64,000 nucleotides of DNA from Desulfovibrio sp. JC022 (GTDB lineage: Bacteria; Desulfobacterota; Desulfovibrionia; Desulfovibrionales; Desulfovibrionaceae). Location: positions 350,170 to 414,169 of the forward strand of contig NZ_VOPZ01000007.1 of NCBI RefSeq assembly GCF_010470665.1, written 5' to 3'. The position numbers were made by a program, and so were the translations under genes. The notes under the pieces were generated by a model. That model was given only the letters and a program-made list of their open reading frames with translations, was not told the DNA's origin and made no database searches. Every line of letters begins with the position of its first letter. Positions within the stretch are counted from its first letter, which is position 1. This document shows positions 9,301-17,633 of this stretch, one piece after another.

Positions 9301-9499
9301 CGCATTGGGACACAGTTTGAGTATGGATGTTATTGCTGAAGGCGTTGAAACACGGCAACAGCTCATCCTGCTTAAAGAGATCGGCTGTGACTATGTTCAG
9401 GGATTTTACTTTGACAAACCCCAGACCAAAGATGATGCGGAAAAACTGGTCAAAATGCGTTCCAAAGGTTTCTGCCCCCCCGGATTAACATCAATCTAA
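6377..9499 (+). CDS. PAS/GAF/PAS/PAS-GGDEF-EAL cyclic-di-GMP protein
   Basis: 1040 residues, soluble, no membrane segment. Order: PAS (about 50-175), GAF (about 185-345), PAS (about 350-470), PAS (about 480-590), GGDEF (about 600-760), EAL (about 775-1025). The cyclase motif GGDEF at 680-684 is intact and is preceded five residues earlier by RSVD, the spacing of the product-inhibition I-site (RxxD). The phosphodiesterase half keeps E808-A-L (FEALVRW), NLSPSQL, LEITESAIM, DDFGTGYSSL, KIDRSF and AEGVET, so both activities look possible. GAF and PAS domains would sense small molecules or redox state. No clear ribosome site is seen at the ATG. It stands alone; its partner in cyclic-di-GMP turnover here could be the HD-GYP protein at 39607. 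Confidence 0.93.
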   Translation: MHELLEKQLKDTIGEQSIELVDELSHFIDLVEKTYSGLDASTLVPHSPAVSILHFIPDPAFIINKEGIVVAWNPALEKLTGTRAEDVIGKKNFEHIKIIHGKRTPGLIDVVNGCDEIGEIAYEAISRRGQALAAEICIQNLGNRKSTNLWVQSAPIQDQNGNTIGAIESLRDISARKQTENINLILYKISSALNSTADTPIFLQQVHESIKPFIEAENFFVGLYNEEQKSLTFPYYADEKDFTSPNEVLQLVEGKSLSVEVIKAGHPLLLDEDDFRDQRTNKINHIGSPAKSWMGIPLKFGGKTMGVMAIQSYERAGVYNSQDIDLMVAISEQVAAALLRRQAETALLESEKKFRSIFENATVAIFQVSARGKVTVANPAMASIMGYDSVEEMLAENDRGSKFLYDREGRLNFLKRLRTDGSVNGMLLRITHRHGKEKWATINARTSYDDQGKPILYTGTAFDSTLEIVAERKIFRHKSRFMQLFESSPQAIALTDSKGNVVDTNRAFTKLFGYATEEMAPCCENLSPSNTGKIRANLKKILAGETYRTEDMRRHKNGRLIPVSILGYPFLYNDEISGTFIIYDDISQRKEYERRLSYQSLHDSLTGLPNRTFFLERLEETLDMTRKIPERSFAVLMLDIDMFKRINDSLGHQAGDELLVEVGKRIKHCLRSVDTVARMGGDEFAVLIEDFSTPQQVIQIIRDIRNEIRKPVNISSREVVISSSIGIVFKTSSYDHPEHIIRDADISMYKAKEQGVNKFKVFNKTMHEKALQSLLIETEIRQGIPENEFFPYFQPVYSIQNKNLAGFEALVRWNHPERGFLTPDQIIPVAEETGLIVELDRIILFEACKFMSVWIRDYPNASDLFLTANLSPSQLSKPDLADAIQTIMQETEIPPDNLKLEITESAIMERNAASSLNLKKIGEMGIRLAVDDFGTGYSSLAQLQRFPASTVKIDRSFVSHMAGDHESLEIVRAVNALGHSLSMDVIAEGVETRQQLILLKEIGCDYVQGFYFDKPQTKDDAEKLVKMRSKGFCPPGLTSI

Positions 9500-9598
9500 C
9501 CTCTCTCCTATCTCCATTCCTTATACTGTCCTTGCTTGTTCGCGGATGGTTTTGCGTGTATACTTCCTGAAAAAGAACTGTCATTCTCAGGAGTAAAG

Positions 9599-10078
9599 AT
9601 GAAACACACCATATCCGCACTGGTAAGAAACAAAACCGGAGTTCTGGCCGAATCCTCAGCGGCTTTTCAGGACAATAAAATCAACATTACTTCCATTTCC
9701 TGTGGCGAAACAGAGAATATGGAAGTATCACGCATGGTCATCTGCGCCGAAGGAAGCAAGGATGAAATAACCAAAGTGACAGAAGAGCTCAAAGCCATGG
9801 ACTTTGTTATTCAACTGGACGATCTCGCCCGTAAGGAATTTGTAGACCGCGAGCTGGTTCTGATAAAAGTTGAAGTAAACAAAGACACCATGTCTCAGAT
9901 CATGCAGATTTTCGAAGTATTCCGGGCAGATGTGGTTGGCATGGGTCAAAAAACCATCACAGTTGAACTCAGCGGAGATCAGGAACGTGTAGAAGGGCTT
10001 ATAAAGATACTCCAGCCTTTCGGAATCAAAAGTCTGTGCCGCACCGGTATGATCGCACTCAAACGCGGAGATGAATAA
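9599..10078 (+). CDS. ilvN: Acetolactate synthase small (regulatory) subunit
   Basis: 159 residues starting at the ATG at 9599, behind CAGGAG; an upstream in-frame ATG at 9536 has no ribosome site. The protein follows IlvH/IlvN throughout: N-terminal ACT domain (KHTISALVRNKTGVLAESSA, then NINITSIS-type strand), the middle VDRELVLIKVEV, and the C-terminal ITVELSGD...LQPFGIKSLCRTGMIALKRG. It activates acetolactate synthase and confers valine feedback in branched-chain amino-acid synthesis. The catalytic subunit gene (ilvB) is not next to it, which is less common. The gene downstream at 10144 is unrelated by pathway. Confidence 0.9.
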   Translation: MKHTISALVRNKTGVLAESSAAFQDNKINITSISCGETENMEVSRMVICAEGSKDEITKVTEELKAMDFVIQLDDLARKEFVDRELVLIKVEVNKDTMSQIMQIFEVFRADVVGMGQKTITVELSGDQERVEGLIKILQPFGIKSLCRTGMIALKRGDE

Positions 10079-10143
10079 CGCTTAATAATGGCGGAATTAA
10101 TCTTAATTCAAACGGAACATCCAGACCGTAAAAAGGTGCGCAC

Positions 10144-11055
10144 ATGACCATAACATCACTTGGTGAAATCATTACAGCGGTTCGTAATCATAAACGTCCT
10201 GCACGCGTGGCAATAGCCCCATGCGCTGAAGAATTTGTAATCCGCTCCGCTCTCACCGCTCATGAAGAAAGAATTGCCGAACCAATATTTATCGGCAACC
10301 GGGAAAAATCCCTCGCTGTTGCGCAAGAACACGGGCTGAACATAGATGGTTTTGAATTTCATGAAGAAAATGATGATGCCGAAGCTGTGGCAATAGCCGT
10401 AACCCTCTTCAAGGAAGGCAAAGCTGACCTGATCATGAAAGGACTGGTCAGCACCAGTGTTGTACTCAAGGCTATTCTCAATAAGCAGACCGGGGTTCCC
10501 ACAAAAGGAATCATCAGCCACGTAAGTGTATTTGAAGCTTCTTCCCAGAAAAGACTGATTCTTCTGACCGATGCCGGGGTTAACATCAAACCCAATCTGC
10601 AACGCAAGGCCGATATCCTGCGCAATGCCATTGATGTTGCCCGCAAACTCGGCATGGAAAAACCCAAGGCAGCTATCCTCGCAGCCACGGAGAAAGTAAA
10701 CTACCCGGCCATGCCGGCCACCCTTGATGCGGATATTCTAGCCAAAATGGCTGCGGAAGATGCCTTTGGTGAAGCACAGGTTGCCGGACCGCTCGCTCTT
10801 GATCTTGCTATTTCCACAACAGCAGCAGCCTGCAAGGGAATAGACAACCCGGTAGCCGGTTGCGCCGACATACTGCTTACCCCTGAAATTGAAAGCGGCA
10901 ATATTCTTTATAAGGCACTGACAACCATTGCAGGCAAGACCATGGCCAGCGTTGTTGTGGGCAGCGATGTGCCTATTGTGGTTTCATCAAGGGGTGACTC
11001 GGACAGTTCAAAGTTCCATTCCATAGCACTGGCCTGTTACCTTTCAGGAATGTAG
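10144..11055 (+). CDS. Phosphate acyltransferase (phosphate butyryl/acetyltransferase family)
   Basis: 303 residues, the length of phosphate butyryltransferase (Ptb) rather than full Pta. The enzyme moves an acyl group between CoA and phosphate. The family pattern is visible: KGLVSTSVVLKAILN (residues about 99-114), LLTDAGVNIKPNL, LAATEKVNYPAMPATLDA, VAGPLALDLAIS and, near the end, ADILLTPEIESGNILYK. No kinase gene (buk/ackA) lies beside it, so the natural acyl group is undetermined; acetyl, propionyl or butyryl are all possible. It begins 66 bases after ilvN and may share its transcript. Confidence 0.85.
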   Translation: MTITSLGEIITAVRNHKRPARVAIAPCAEEFVIRSALTAHEERIAEPIFIGNREKSLAVAQEHGLNIDGFEFHEENDDAEAVAIAVTLFKEGKADLIMKGLVSTSVVLKAILNKQTGVPTKGIISHVSVFEASSQKRLILLTDAGVNIKPNLQRKADILRNAIDVARKLGMEKPKAAILAATEKVNYPAMPATLDADILAKMAAEDAFGEAQVAGPLALDLAISTTAAACKGIDNPVAGCADILLTPEIESGNILYKALTTIAGKTMASVVVGSDVPIVVSSRGDSDSSKFHSIALACYLSGM

Positions 11056-11124
11056 CTGGAACTTTACCGCAACAAGCTCTACCTTCATACGAAATAGAGC
11101 TTGTAACAATAAGCCGGAAAATAC

Positions 11125-11892
11125 ATGGATAGCACTAAAAAGATTTTCATCACAATTGCGATGATCGTATTTTTGATTCCGCACTACGCTCCTGCCGGAG
11201 AAATAATTAGCATCGCCACGGACCACTTTCCCCCTTATTCATACGAAGAAAACGGCACAGCCAAAGGAATTCAGATTGAACTTGCAAAAGTTATATTTGA
11301 TAAAATGAACGTCAGACTTGAAGTCCCGGTCCTACCTTGGGAACGGGCAATACTCATGGCGGAATCCCGTAAAATTGATGGCCTGTTCGGCGTCAGGAAA
11401 ACTGAAGAGCGGATGCGCTGGCTGATTTTCCCGGAAGAACCGACTTTCGAAGTCAGCACTGTAATCTTTAAGCGTAAAGACGATCCTTTTGTCTACGCAG
11501 GAATAAATTCACTACAAAACAAAACTATCGGAGTCATCGGCGGCTACACTTATGGCGACCAGTTTGATAAAAGCAATATATTCAAAAGAGCAAAAGTAGC
11601 CAATCTCAAACAGAACTTTTTAAAACTACTGGCCGGGCGGATTGATCTTGTGGTTTCTTACCAGGATGTAGGAGACTACATTCTGAAAGATATAAATTTA
11701 CAAAACCGGATCGTTGCATGTTCAGTTCCAGTCCACAAAACACCATTTTACATCGCCTTTGCCCGCAAGCCGGGACACGGCAAATTAAGCCGTGAATTTT
11801 CACGTATTCTCAAAGAATTAAAAAGATCAGATCAATGCCCCGAAACCATGAGCAAAATAGGAATACCGCCACACATGATTCAGTGCGAATAA
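11125..11892 (+). CDS. Periplasmic solute-binding protein (SBP_bac_3 type), copy 1
   Basis: 255 residues. A Sec signal (KIFITIAMIVFLIPHYAPAG) precedes a type-3 solute-binding fold: IISIATDHFPPYSYEENG, GIQIELAKVIFDKMN, PWERAILMAESRKIDGLFGVRKTEER and IGVIGGYTYGDQFDKS. It is 52 bases upstream of a clear paralogue (11960). Neither has an ABC permease or ATPase gene alongside. Such orphan proteins may serve a distant transporter or act as sensors for chemoreceptors. The ligand is unknown; the family usually binds polar amino acids. Confidence 0.85.
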   Translation: MDSTKKIFITIAMIVFLIPHYAPAGEIISIATDHFPPYSYEENGTAKGIQIELAKVIFDKMNVRLEVPVLPWERAILMAESRKIDGLFGVRKTEERMRWLIFPEEPTFEVSTVIFKRKDDPFVYAGINSLQNKTIGVIGGYTYGDQFDKSNIFKRAKVANLKQNFLKLLAGRIDLVVSYQDVGDYILKDINLQNRIVACSVPVHKTPFYIAFARKPGHGKLSREFSRILKELKRSDQCPETMSKIGIPPHMIQCE

Positions 11893-11959
11893 AGTTCGCA
11901 TAAGACCAAATAAAATCTGCTATTTTTCAGGTAGAAGAGAAGCCATGGCCGGAGGGCAT

Positions 11960-12730
11960 ATGAAGAAAATAGTAAATGTCATCATCGCAATTTTGGTGTC
12001 CATATTGTTAATGCCTGAAGATTGTTCCGCCACTAAGAAACTTATTTTCGCAACAGACCCCTTCCCGCCTTACTACTATAAAGAAGACGGAACCACGAAA
12101 GGAATACAGGTAGAACTGGCAAAAATTGTTTTTTCAAAAATGAACACCCAATTCAAAATTGAATTCGTCCCCTGGAAAAGAGCTTTGCTCATGGCAGAAT
12201 CCGGCAAAGTGGATGGAATATTCGGGCTGCGCAAAACAAAAGAACGGCAAAGCTGGCTGATATATCCTGAAGAACCGCTCATGAATATAACTTCGACAAT
12301 ATTCAAGCGTGTTGACGACCCGTTTATTTACGATAAAATATCTTCTCTCGAAGGTAAAAACATTGGAATAATCAAGGGATACACATACGGTAAGATCTTT
12401 GACAACAGCACTCTATTCAAAACTGAAGAAGTTAAAAATATACGCCAAAATTTCCTGAAACTTATGGCTGGACGAGTAGATTTAGTTGCTGGCTATCGCA
12501 TTGTGGGAAATCATATTTTAAGAAACATGAAGCTTGAGAGCAAGGTTGTACCCAGCCCTGTAGCGATACATGTTACTCCGTTATATATCGGATTCACCCA
12601 TAAACCGGGCAATGAAAAAATCGTTCGCGAGTTCTCCAATATGCTTAAAGAATTTAAAAATACAGATGAATGCGATGAAATCATGCACAAAGTAGGCTTA
12701 CCGCCTGAAATGAAGACTCCGTGTAAATAG
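11960..12730 (+). CDS. Periplasmic solute-binding protein (SBP_bac_3 type), copy 2
   Basis: 256 residues from the ATG at 11960, which has GGAGGG four bases upstream; an in-frame ATG at 11945 lies before this site and is less likely. Signal peptide NVIIAILVSILLMPEDCSA. The mature part tracks copy 1 segment by segment (FATDPFPPYYYKEDG, GIQVELAKIVFSKMN, PWKRALLMAESGKVDGIFGLRKTKERQ, GIIKGYTYGKIF). The pair therefore arose by tandem duplication with later divergence. No transporter genes follow; the next gene is convergent. Confidence 0.85.
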   Translation: MKKIVNVIIAILVSILLMPEDCSATKKLIFATDPFPPYYYKEDGTTKGIQVELAKIVFSKMNTQFKIEFVPWKRALLMAESGKVDGIFGLRKTKERQSWLIYPEEPLMNITSTIFKRVDDPFIYDKISSLEGKNIGIIKGYTYGKIFDNSTLFKTEEVKNIRQNFLKLMAGRVDLVAGYRIVGNHILRNMKLESKVVPSPVAIHVTPLYIGFTHKPGNEKIVREFSNMLKEFKNTDECDEIMHKVGLPPEMKTPCK

Positions 12731-12745
12731 CTCTGCAACCTCAAA

Positions 12746-13183
12746 TCAGGCATGACCTGACGAACATAAGACCCAGACCCCGGAACCAATGAGCATAATG
12801 CCAAGTACAGAACTCATTGAAATATGCTCTCTGTAAATAAGTGCGCCAAGGGGAATCAGGCAAGCCATAACCACTCCGTTAACCATAATGGGCAGGGTAT
12901 TTACATTGGCACCAGCCTTGTAAGTAAGCAACACTCCGATTTCAATCCCGAAAACAGCCAGCCCCAGCAGCAGAACCGGCCAGTTCTTGAAGCTTACAAT
13001 ATTAAGAACCTCTATCCTTCCAGTCTGAAAAAACATGCCCGCCAGACTGAAAACCATGGCTATGGCATATGCAAAAGCAAGTGAGCCGAAAATAGACCCA
13101 CCCCCGGCAATACTTTTCTGAGCAAGGTGATAAATCACGGAAGAAGCCACTACAACCGCGATTGAACCGTAAAGAGCAAGCAT
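12746..13183 (-). CDS. Half-size EamA-type membrane protein
   Basis: 145 residues from the ATG at 13183, which has AGGGGAA upstream; an in-frame start at 13234 would add 17 residues without a ribosome site. About five membrane segments are visible (YGSIAVVVASSVIYHL; FGSLAFAYAIAMVFSLAGMFF; WPVLLLGLAVFGIEIGVLL; LPIMVNGVVMACLIPLGAL; SSVLGIMLIGSGVWVL). This equals one EamA/DMT repeat; full DMT exporters have two. Half-size members work as dimers, in the manner of small multidrug resistance proteins. It is divergent from the LysR gene at 13350, the classic layout for a regulator and its target, so export of a metabolite sensed by that regulator is a fair guess. Confidence 0.78.
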   Translation of the reverse strand: MLALYGSIAVVVASSVIYHLAQKSIAGGGSIFGSLAFAYAIAMVFSLAGMFFQTGRIEVLNIVSFKNWPVLLLGLAVFGIEIGVLLTYKAGANVNTLPIMVNGVVMACLIPLGALIYREHISMSSVLGIMLIGSGVWVLCSSGHA

Positions 13184-13349
13184 TTCAATTTCCCCTAAAA
13201 TAAAGTAATTAAGATGAGAATGAATCAGTTTCATGCTGTATTCTTAGAATTACGCGCACAAGAATTCATAACTTCGTAAAAGCATTCTTTCGCTGAGATA
13301 ACTAATCCTATTTATTAACCTTTACCACTGAATATTATTCATTCCCTGT

Positions 13350-14282
13350 ATGAGCAAAACTAATCCATCCAACCTTGACTTGAACCTTCTGGTAATACTC
13401 GACACCATTTTTACAGAGCAAAGCCTGACTCTTGCCGGGAACAAACTGTTTATGAGCCAATCTGCGGTAAGTCACGCCCTTGCTAAGCTACGCGACTATT
13501 TTGATGACCCCCTCTTCATTCGACGGGGCAACATCATGGAACCTACACCGCTGTGTAAAACAATACACCGCAACATTACTCCCAGCCTGAAAACAATTAC
13601 CCAGTCATTGCATGACCGAGGGGAATTTGATCCTTCATCATCCAAACGGACTTTCTGCCTAGGGCTCAGCGACTACCTATGCAAGCTACTGCTTCCGGGA
13701 ATATTAAAGAGGATTGAATCACAAGCTCCGGGCATATCCATTCGTGTGGTTCAGATGACTTATGAAAAACGCATTGAAATGCTTCAAAGCGGAAAACTTG
13801 ATGTCTTTCTTGGCTGTCCCAGAGGACATAATGCCGGGGTACTTAAGGAAAAACTCTTTGACGACCGGGAAGTCTGCGTTGTCCGCAATGACCACCCCAT
13901 CAAAGGAAATGTAATGAATGAGGAAGAAATGGCTGACAGTGAATTTGCAGCCCTTTCTCTTTCCGAATCCGGGTTGGGGTTTCTTGAAGATTATCTTTAT
14001 CGCAAGGGCGTACAGAGGAAAATAAAGATTGTGCTGCAACAGGAAACGGTTATTCCTTCGCTAGTGGAAAATTCAGACCTTGTAGGCAGTGTGGCCCAGC
14101 GTCTGGCAGAAATGTATGCAGTAAAAGGTAGATTGCGTATTGTAAGAATGCCACTGGAAAACACTGGATTTGAAGTAGCCCAGCACTGGCATTCCTTAAA
14201 TGACAATGATCCTGCACAAAAATGGATTCGCTCAATTATAAAAGAAGTAGCAAGATCACTACCCCCATTGAAACTGAGGTAA
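13350..14282 (+). CDS. LysR-family transcriptional regulator
   Basis: 310 residues. Winged helix-turn-helix at residues 8-66 (LDLNLLVILDTIFTEQSLTLAG, MSQSAVSHALAKLR, DDPLFIRRG, TPLC), followed by a periplasmic-binding-like effector domain from about residue 95. Within it, GKLDVFLGCPRG and LVENSDLVGSVAQRLAE match the usual hinge and ligand regions. The 166-base gap to the divergent EamA gene should contain the shared control region. The ligand is unknown. Confidence 0.92.
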   Translation: MSKTNPSNLDLNLLVILDTIFTEQSLTLAGNKLFMSQSAVSHALAKLRDYFDDPLFIRRGNIMEPTPLCKTIHRNITPSLKTITQSLHDRGEFDPSSSKRTFCLGLSDYLCKLLLPGILKRIESQAPGISIRVVQMTYEKRIEMLQSGKLDVFLGCPRGHNAGVLKEKLFDDREVCVVRNDHPIKGNVMNEEEMADSEFAALSLSESGLGFLEDYLYRKGVQRKIKIVLQQETVIPSLVENSDLVGSVAQRLAEMYAVKGRLRIVRMPLENTGFEVAQHWHSLNDNDPAQKWIRSIIKEVARSLPPLKLR

Positions 14283-14435
14283 ATTAAATACTCTTTTACA
14301 AATCAGCAACGAAACTGTTATTATCCTAAAAGAAAAAGAGTTTTTTAGTTCTAATCACTTGCGCAATAATCTTTTTTTATTTTATAAGAATAGAGAATTA
14401 ACAGGACTTAAGAAATTTCCGCAAAAGGAGAAAAC

Positions 14436-16157
14436 ATGCCCGTAAAACTTAAACTAACCTTATCCATTGCAGTTATTTTCCTGATGGCCGTTGCTTCGGT
14501 TGTCATGACTGCTTTTTTTCCCGCTGCTGAATCAGGCATTTCTCTATCGCAAATAATTATTATCTGTATTGCTCTCGCAGCTACAGTGCTGGCATTTATT
14601 TCCTTAAATTCAGGACTGGATGACCAGTTTAAAATTCTCAGTAACTATCTTGTCGACCTGAGCAAAGGCAAAAAGAAAACGTCCATCCCTGCCGATCTTG
14701 ATGATGAAATACATGACACAGCAAAAAAAGCAGGAGAAGCTGTTCATTTGCTGGCTGAAGAGTGCCGCAAGGCAAAAGATGAATCAGAAAGTTTGCGCAG
14801 CCGGATTAATTCGGCAGAATCAGAAGTTGAAAGGGCAAACAAGGAAGTGACAGAACAAAAAGAAGCTCTTGATGCAATCTCAAAATCAGCATCAAACGCG
14901 GGCGGAATTTCAGGAAAACTTTTCGCAGGAATCGAAGAACTCAGCGCACAGGTCAATCAGGTAAGCTCCGGTATGGACCTGCAAAGGGACCGCGTAACTG
15001 AAACAGCCACCGCAATGGAAGAGATGAACAGCACTGTTCTTGAGGTTGCCCAGAATGCCGGTCTTGCCGCAAACAGTTCCGCGCAATCAAAAGAAAATGC
15101 AGTACATGGCGCAGAGGGAGTTACCGAAGCCATCCAATCTTTTGAACAGATCAAGGAAACCATCCTTAACCTCAAAGAGACCATGGGCACACTTGGTGAA
15201 CAGGCTGACAACATCGGTCAAATTATGACTGTAATTACTGATATTGCCGACCAGACCAACTTGCTGGCTCTTAACGCAGCAATCGAAGCGGCTCGTGCCG
15301 GTGAAGCTGGACGCGGCTTTGCAGTTGTTGCTGACGAAGTACGCAAACTTGCAGAAAAAACCATGGACGCAACCAAAGGCGTTGGTGAGGCAGTATCCAA
15401 AATTCAGGATAACGCCCGCGAGAATATCGCCGCAGTTGAATCAGCAGCCGAAGATATCGTTAATTCCACCGAGTCCGCAGCAAAGTCCGGCGAACTGATG
15501 GAAGCCATTGTGGGCATTGTTGACGAAACCAACACTCAGGTCGAATCCATCGCCGCAGCAAGCGAAGAACAATCCGCAGCTTCCGAAGAGATAAACATGG
15601 CCATCAGCGATGTGGCACGGGTTGCTTCCGAAACATCGGAAGGCATGTCCGCATCAGCTCATGCTCTTAATGAAATAGCAAGCGTAGTTGAAGAACTTGA
15701 TTCAATAGTACAGGGTATTTCATCCGGAAGAGTGGTAGATACCAGCTCCGGAAAAATTGTTGAATGGTCAGACGACCTTTCGGTCAATGTTCGCACCATT
15801 GACGAACACCACATGAAGCTTCTTGATCTCATTAATGAATTATACGGTGCTATGAGACAGCGTAAATCTATCGATGTAATTGCCGATTTCACTAATGATC
15901 TCCTTGAATACACCACTTATCACTTTGGTTACGAAGAAAAAATATTCGACAAGCACAGATATCCTGAAACTAAAGAACACAAAAAACTGCACGCAATATT
16001 TGTTCAAAAAATTGCTGATTTCAAAGATGAAATTGACGCAGGCAAGCTGACCGCATCTACTGAACTTATCCGCTTCCTCAAGGATTGGCTCATCAAGCAC
16101 ATCATGGTGGTGGATGCCAAGTACACCGACTTCATGCATGAGCATGGCTACCATTAA
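14436..16157 (+). CDS. Methyl-accepting chemotaxis protein with C-terminal hemerythrin domain
   Basis: 573 residues behind AAAAGGAG. Two membrane helices (residues about 5-28 and 37-58) enclose a periplasmic loop of only about 10 residues, so sensing is not periplasmic. A coiled-coil stretch leads into a complete signalling domain with the conserved hairpin tip ([21 protein letters not shown], then [18 protein letters not shown]). From about residue 435 a hemerythrin domain follows with all di-iron ligand motifs: DEHHMK, HFGYEE (HxxxE), HKKLH (HxxxH) and HIMVVD (HxxxxD). It fits DcrH of Desulfovibrio, a cytoplasmic oxygen or redox chemoreceptor. No chemotaxis operon is beside it; a terminator follows at 16183. 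Confidence 0.92.
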   Translation: MPVKLKLTLSIAVIFLMAVASVVMTAFFPAAESGISLSQIIIICIALAATVLAFISLNSGLDDQFKILSNYLVDLSKGKKKTSIPADLDDEIHDTAKKAGEAVHLLAEECRKAKDESESLRSRINSAESEVERANKEVTEQKEALDAISKSASNAGGISGKLFAGIEELSAQVNQVSSGMDLQRDRVTETATAMEEMNSTVLEVAQNAGLAANSSAQSKENAVHGAEGVTEAIQSFEQIKETILNLKETMGTLGEQADNIGQIMTVITDIADQTNLLALNAAIEAARAGEAGRGFAVVADEVRKLAEKTMDATKGVGEAVSKIQDNARENIAAVESAAEDIVNSTESAAKSGELMEAIVGIVDETNTQVESIAAASEEQSAASEEINMAISDVARVASETSEGMSASAHALNEIASVVEELDSIVQGISSGRVVDTSSGKIVEWSDDLSVNVRTIDEHHMKLLDLINELYGAMRQRKSIDVIADFTNDLLEYTTYHFGYEEKIFDKHRYPETKEHKKLHAIFVQKIADFKDEIDAGKLTASTELIRFLKDWLIKHIMVVDAKYTDFMHEHGYH

Positions 16158-16182
16158 AAGGAAACATACACCGACACCAAAA

Positions 16183-16220
16183 GAGGCCCTGAAACATCTG
16201 TTTCAGAGCCTCTCATTTTT
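16183..16220. terminator. Bidirectional terminator between the chemoreceptor and aminotransferase genes
   Basis: GAGGCCCTGAAACA and TGTTTCAGAGCCTC pair with one mismatch, followed rightward by CATTTTT and preceded by an A-rich run. It lies between convergent genes. Confidence 0.8.
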
Positions 16221-16237
16221 CAAATTCTATCTACAAA

Positions 16238-17428
16238 CTATGACTTGCTCATAAAATCCTTAATACCTTCACCAAGGCGTTTGATGCCCTCTTCAATATG
16301 TTCTTCATCAGAGTTGGAGAAGTTAAGGCGGAAAGTATTCTCACCGCTGCCGTCCACATAGAAAGGACGTCCCGGCACAAAAGCAACTTTGTTCTTGATG
16401 GCTTCATCAAAAAGATCCATGGAAGACATTCCTTCAGGCAGGGTCACCCAAAGAAACATTCCGCCTTCAGGACGGGTTACCTTGGCTTCAGCAGGGAAAT
16501 GATCTTCAATGGCCCGGACCATGGCTGCACGCTGGTTTCCGTACCGTTCGCGAATCTTTTCAATATGATTATCCAAGGGATTATCATTGACATACTGATG
16601 CATAACACGCTGGGCAAAAGTGCTGGTGTGCAGATCAGAAGCCTGCTTGGCAATAATCAGCTTATCACGCATTTCGCCGGGGCAGACCATCCAGCCAAGA
16701 CGGAATCCCGGTGCCGCAACTTTTGAAAAAGAACCGAGCAGGATACCGTTATCTTTCAGATAACCACGCACAACAGGTTTCTGAAAATCACCCATAAAAC
16801 GAAGCTCGCCGTAAGGATCATCCTCAACAAACAGGATATCGCGGCCTTTAAGGATTTCAGCCACACCCTGACGTTTTTCAGCACTGTAGGTCAGTCCGGA
16901 CGGATTTTGAAAATTGGTTACCGCATAGAACATCTTGGCTTCATTTTCATCAAGCACCCTCTCCAGCTCGCCAAGGTCAGGACCATCCTGCTCAAGCCCG
17001 ACAGTAAGAAAATTAGACTGGAAAACTGAAAAAGACTGAATAGCCCCGAGGTATCCGGGACGTTCAATAACGACGTTATCATCGGCATTGAGAAAAACCT
17101 TACCCAGCAGATCAAGACACTGCTGTGAGCCGGAAGTGATCAAAATTTCATCTGCATCAACTTCAATCCCTTTCTTCTCCCTGTAACGGTCAGCAATGTA
17201 CTGACGCAAGGGCAAAAAACCTTCAGTAGTGGAATACTGCATGGACTGCGGTCCGCTTTCGCGCATGACCTTGACTGCGGCAGCTTCAAGGTCGGACACT
17301 GGAAACAGTTCAGGATTGGGTAAACCTCCGGCAAATGAGATAATGGATGCATCTTCAGTTACTTTCAGAATTTCACGGATAAATGACCTGTGCACGGTGG
17401 ACATGCGGTCGGCAAACTTAACGGGCAT
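16238..17428 (-). CDS. PLP-dependent aminotransferase (2-aminoadipate/LysN-like, fold type I)
   Basis: 396 residues. The N-terminus FAGGLPNPELFP and the stretch QYSTTEGFLPLRQYIADRY are typical of the LysN/2-aminoadipate and MocR-related group rather than of AspC. The PLP-anchoring Lys is K236 in GSFSKVAAPGFRLGWM; FQNPSGLTY (Asn174) and VEDDPYGELR (Asp203-Asp204, Tyr206) supply the other cofactor contacts. No winged-helix domain is attached, so it is an enzyme, not a MocR regulator. Probable role: transamination of aromatic, branched-chain or 2-aminoadipate substrates, cytoplasmic. The start at 17428 follows AAGGAGG. Single gene. Confidence 0.88.
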   Translation of the reverse strand: MPVKFADRMSTVHRSFIREILKVTEDASIISFAGGLPNPELFPVSDLEAAAVKVMRESGPQSMQYSTTEGFLPLRQYIADRYREKKGIEVDADEILITSGSQQCLDLLGKVFLNADDNVVIERPGYLGAIQSFSVFQSNFLTVGLEQDGPDLGELERVLDENEAKMFYAVTNFQNPSGLTYSAEKRQGVAEILKGRDILFVEDDPYGELRFMGDFQKPVVRGYLKDNGILLGSFSKVAAPGFRLGWMVCPGEMRDKLIIAKQASDLHTSTFAQRVMHQYVNDNPLDNHIEKIRERYGNQRAAMVRAIEDHFPAEAKVTRPEGGMFLWVTLPEGMSSMDLFDEAIKNKVAFVPGRPFYVDGSGENTFRLNFSNSDEEHIEEGIKRLGEGIKDFMSKS

Positions 17429-17633
17429 ACGAGCCTCCTTGGGAATATATGATGCCGAAAGAAAAGCATATAGAATTACGCCACTGCAAAAGAACAGTGA
17501 AATTTCGGCAGTTCGTTGCGTATTTGCGGATAAAAAGAAATGCGAACGCTGGGATGAAAGGAAGCATACTGATTTTCATTTAGAACACAAGTGTCAGAAT
17601 GCTTTTTTTATTACAGTACAAAAAAAATGAGTA

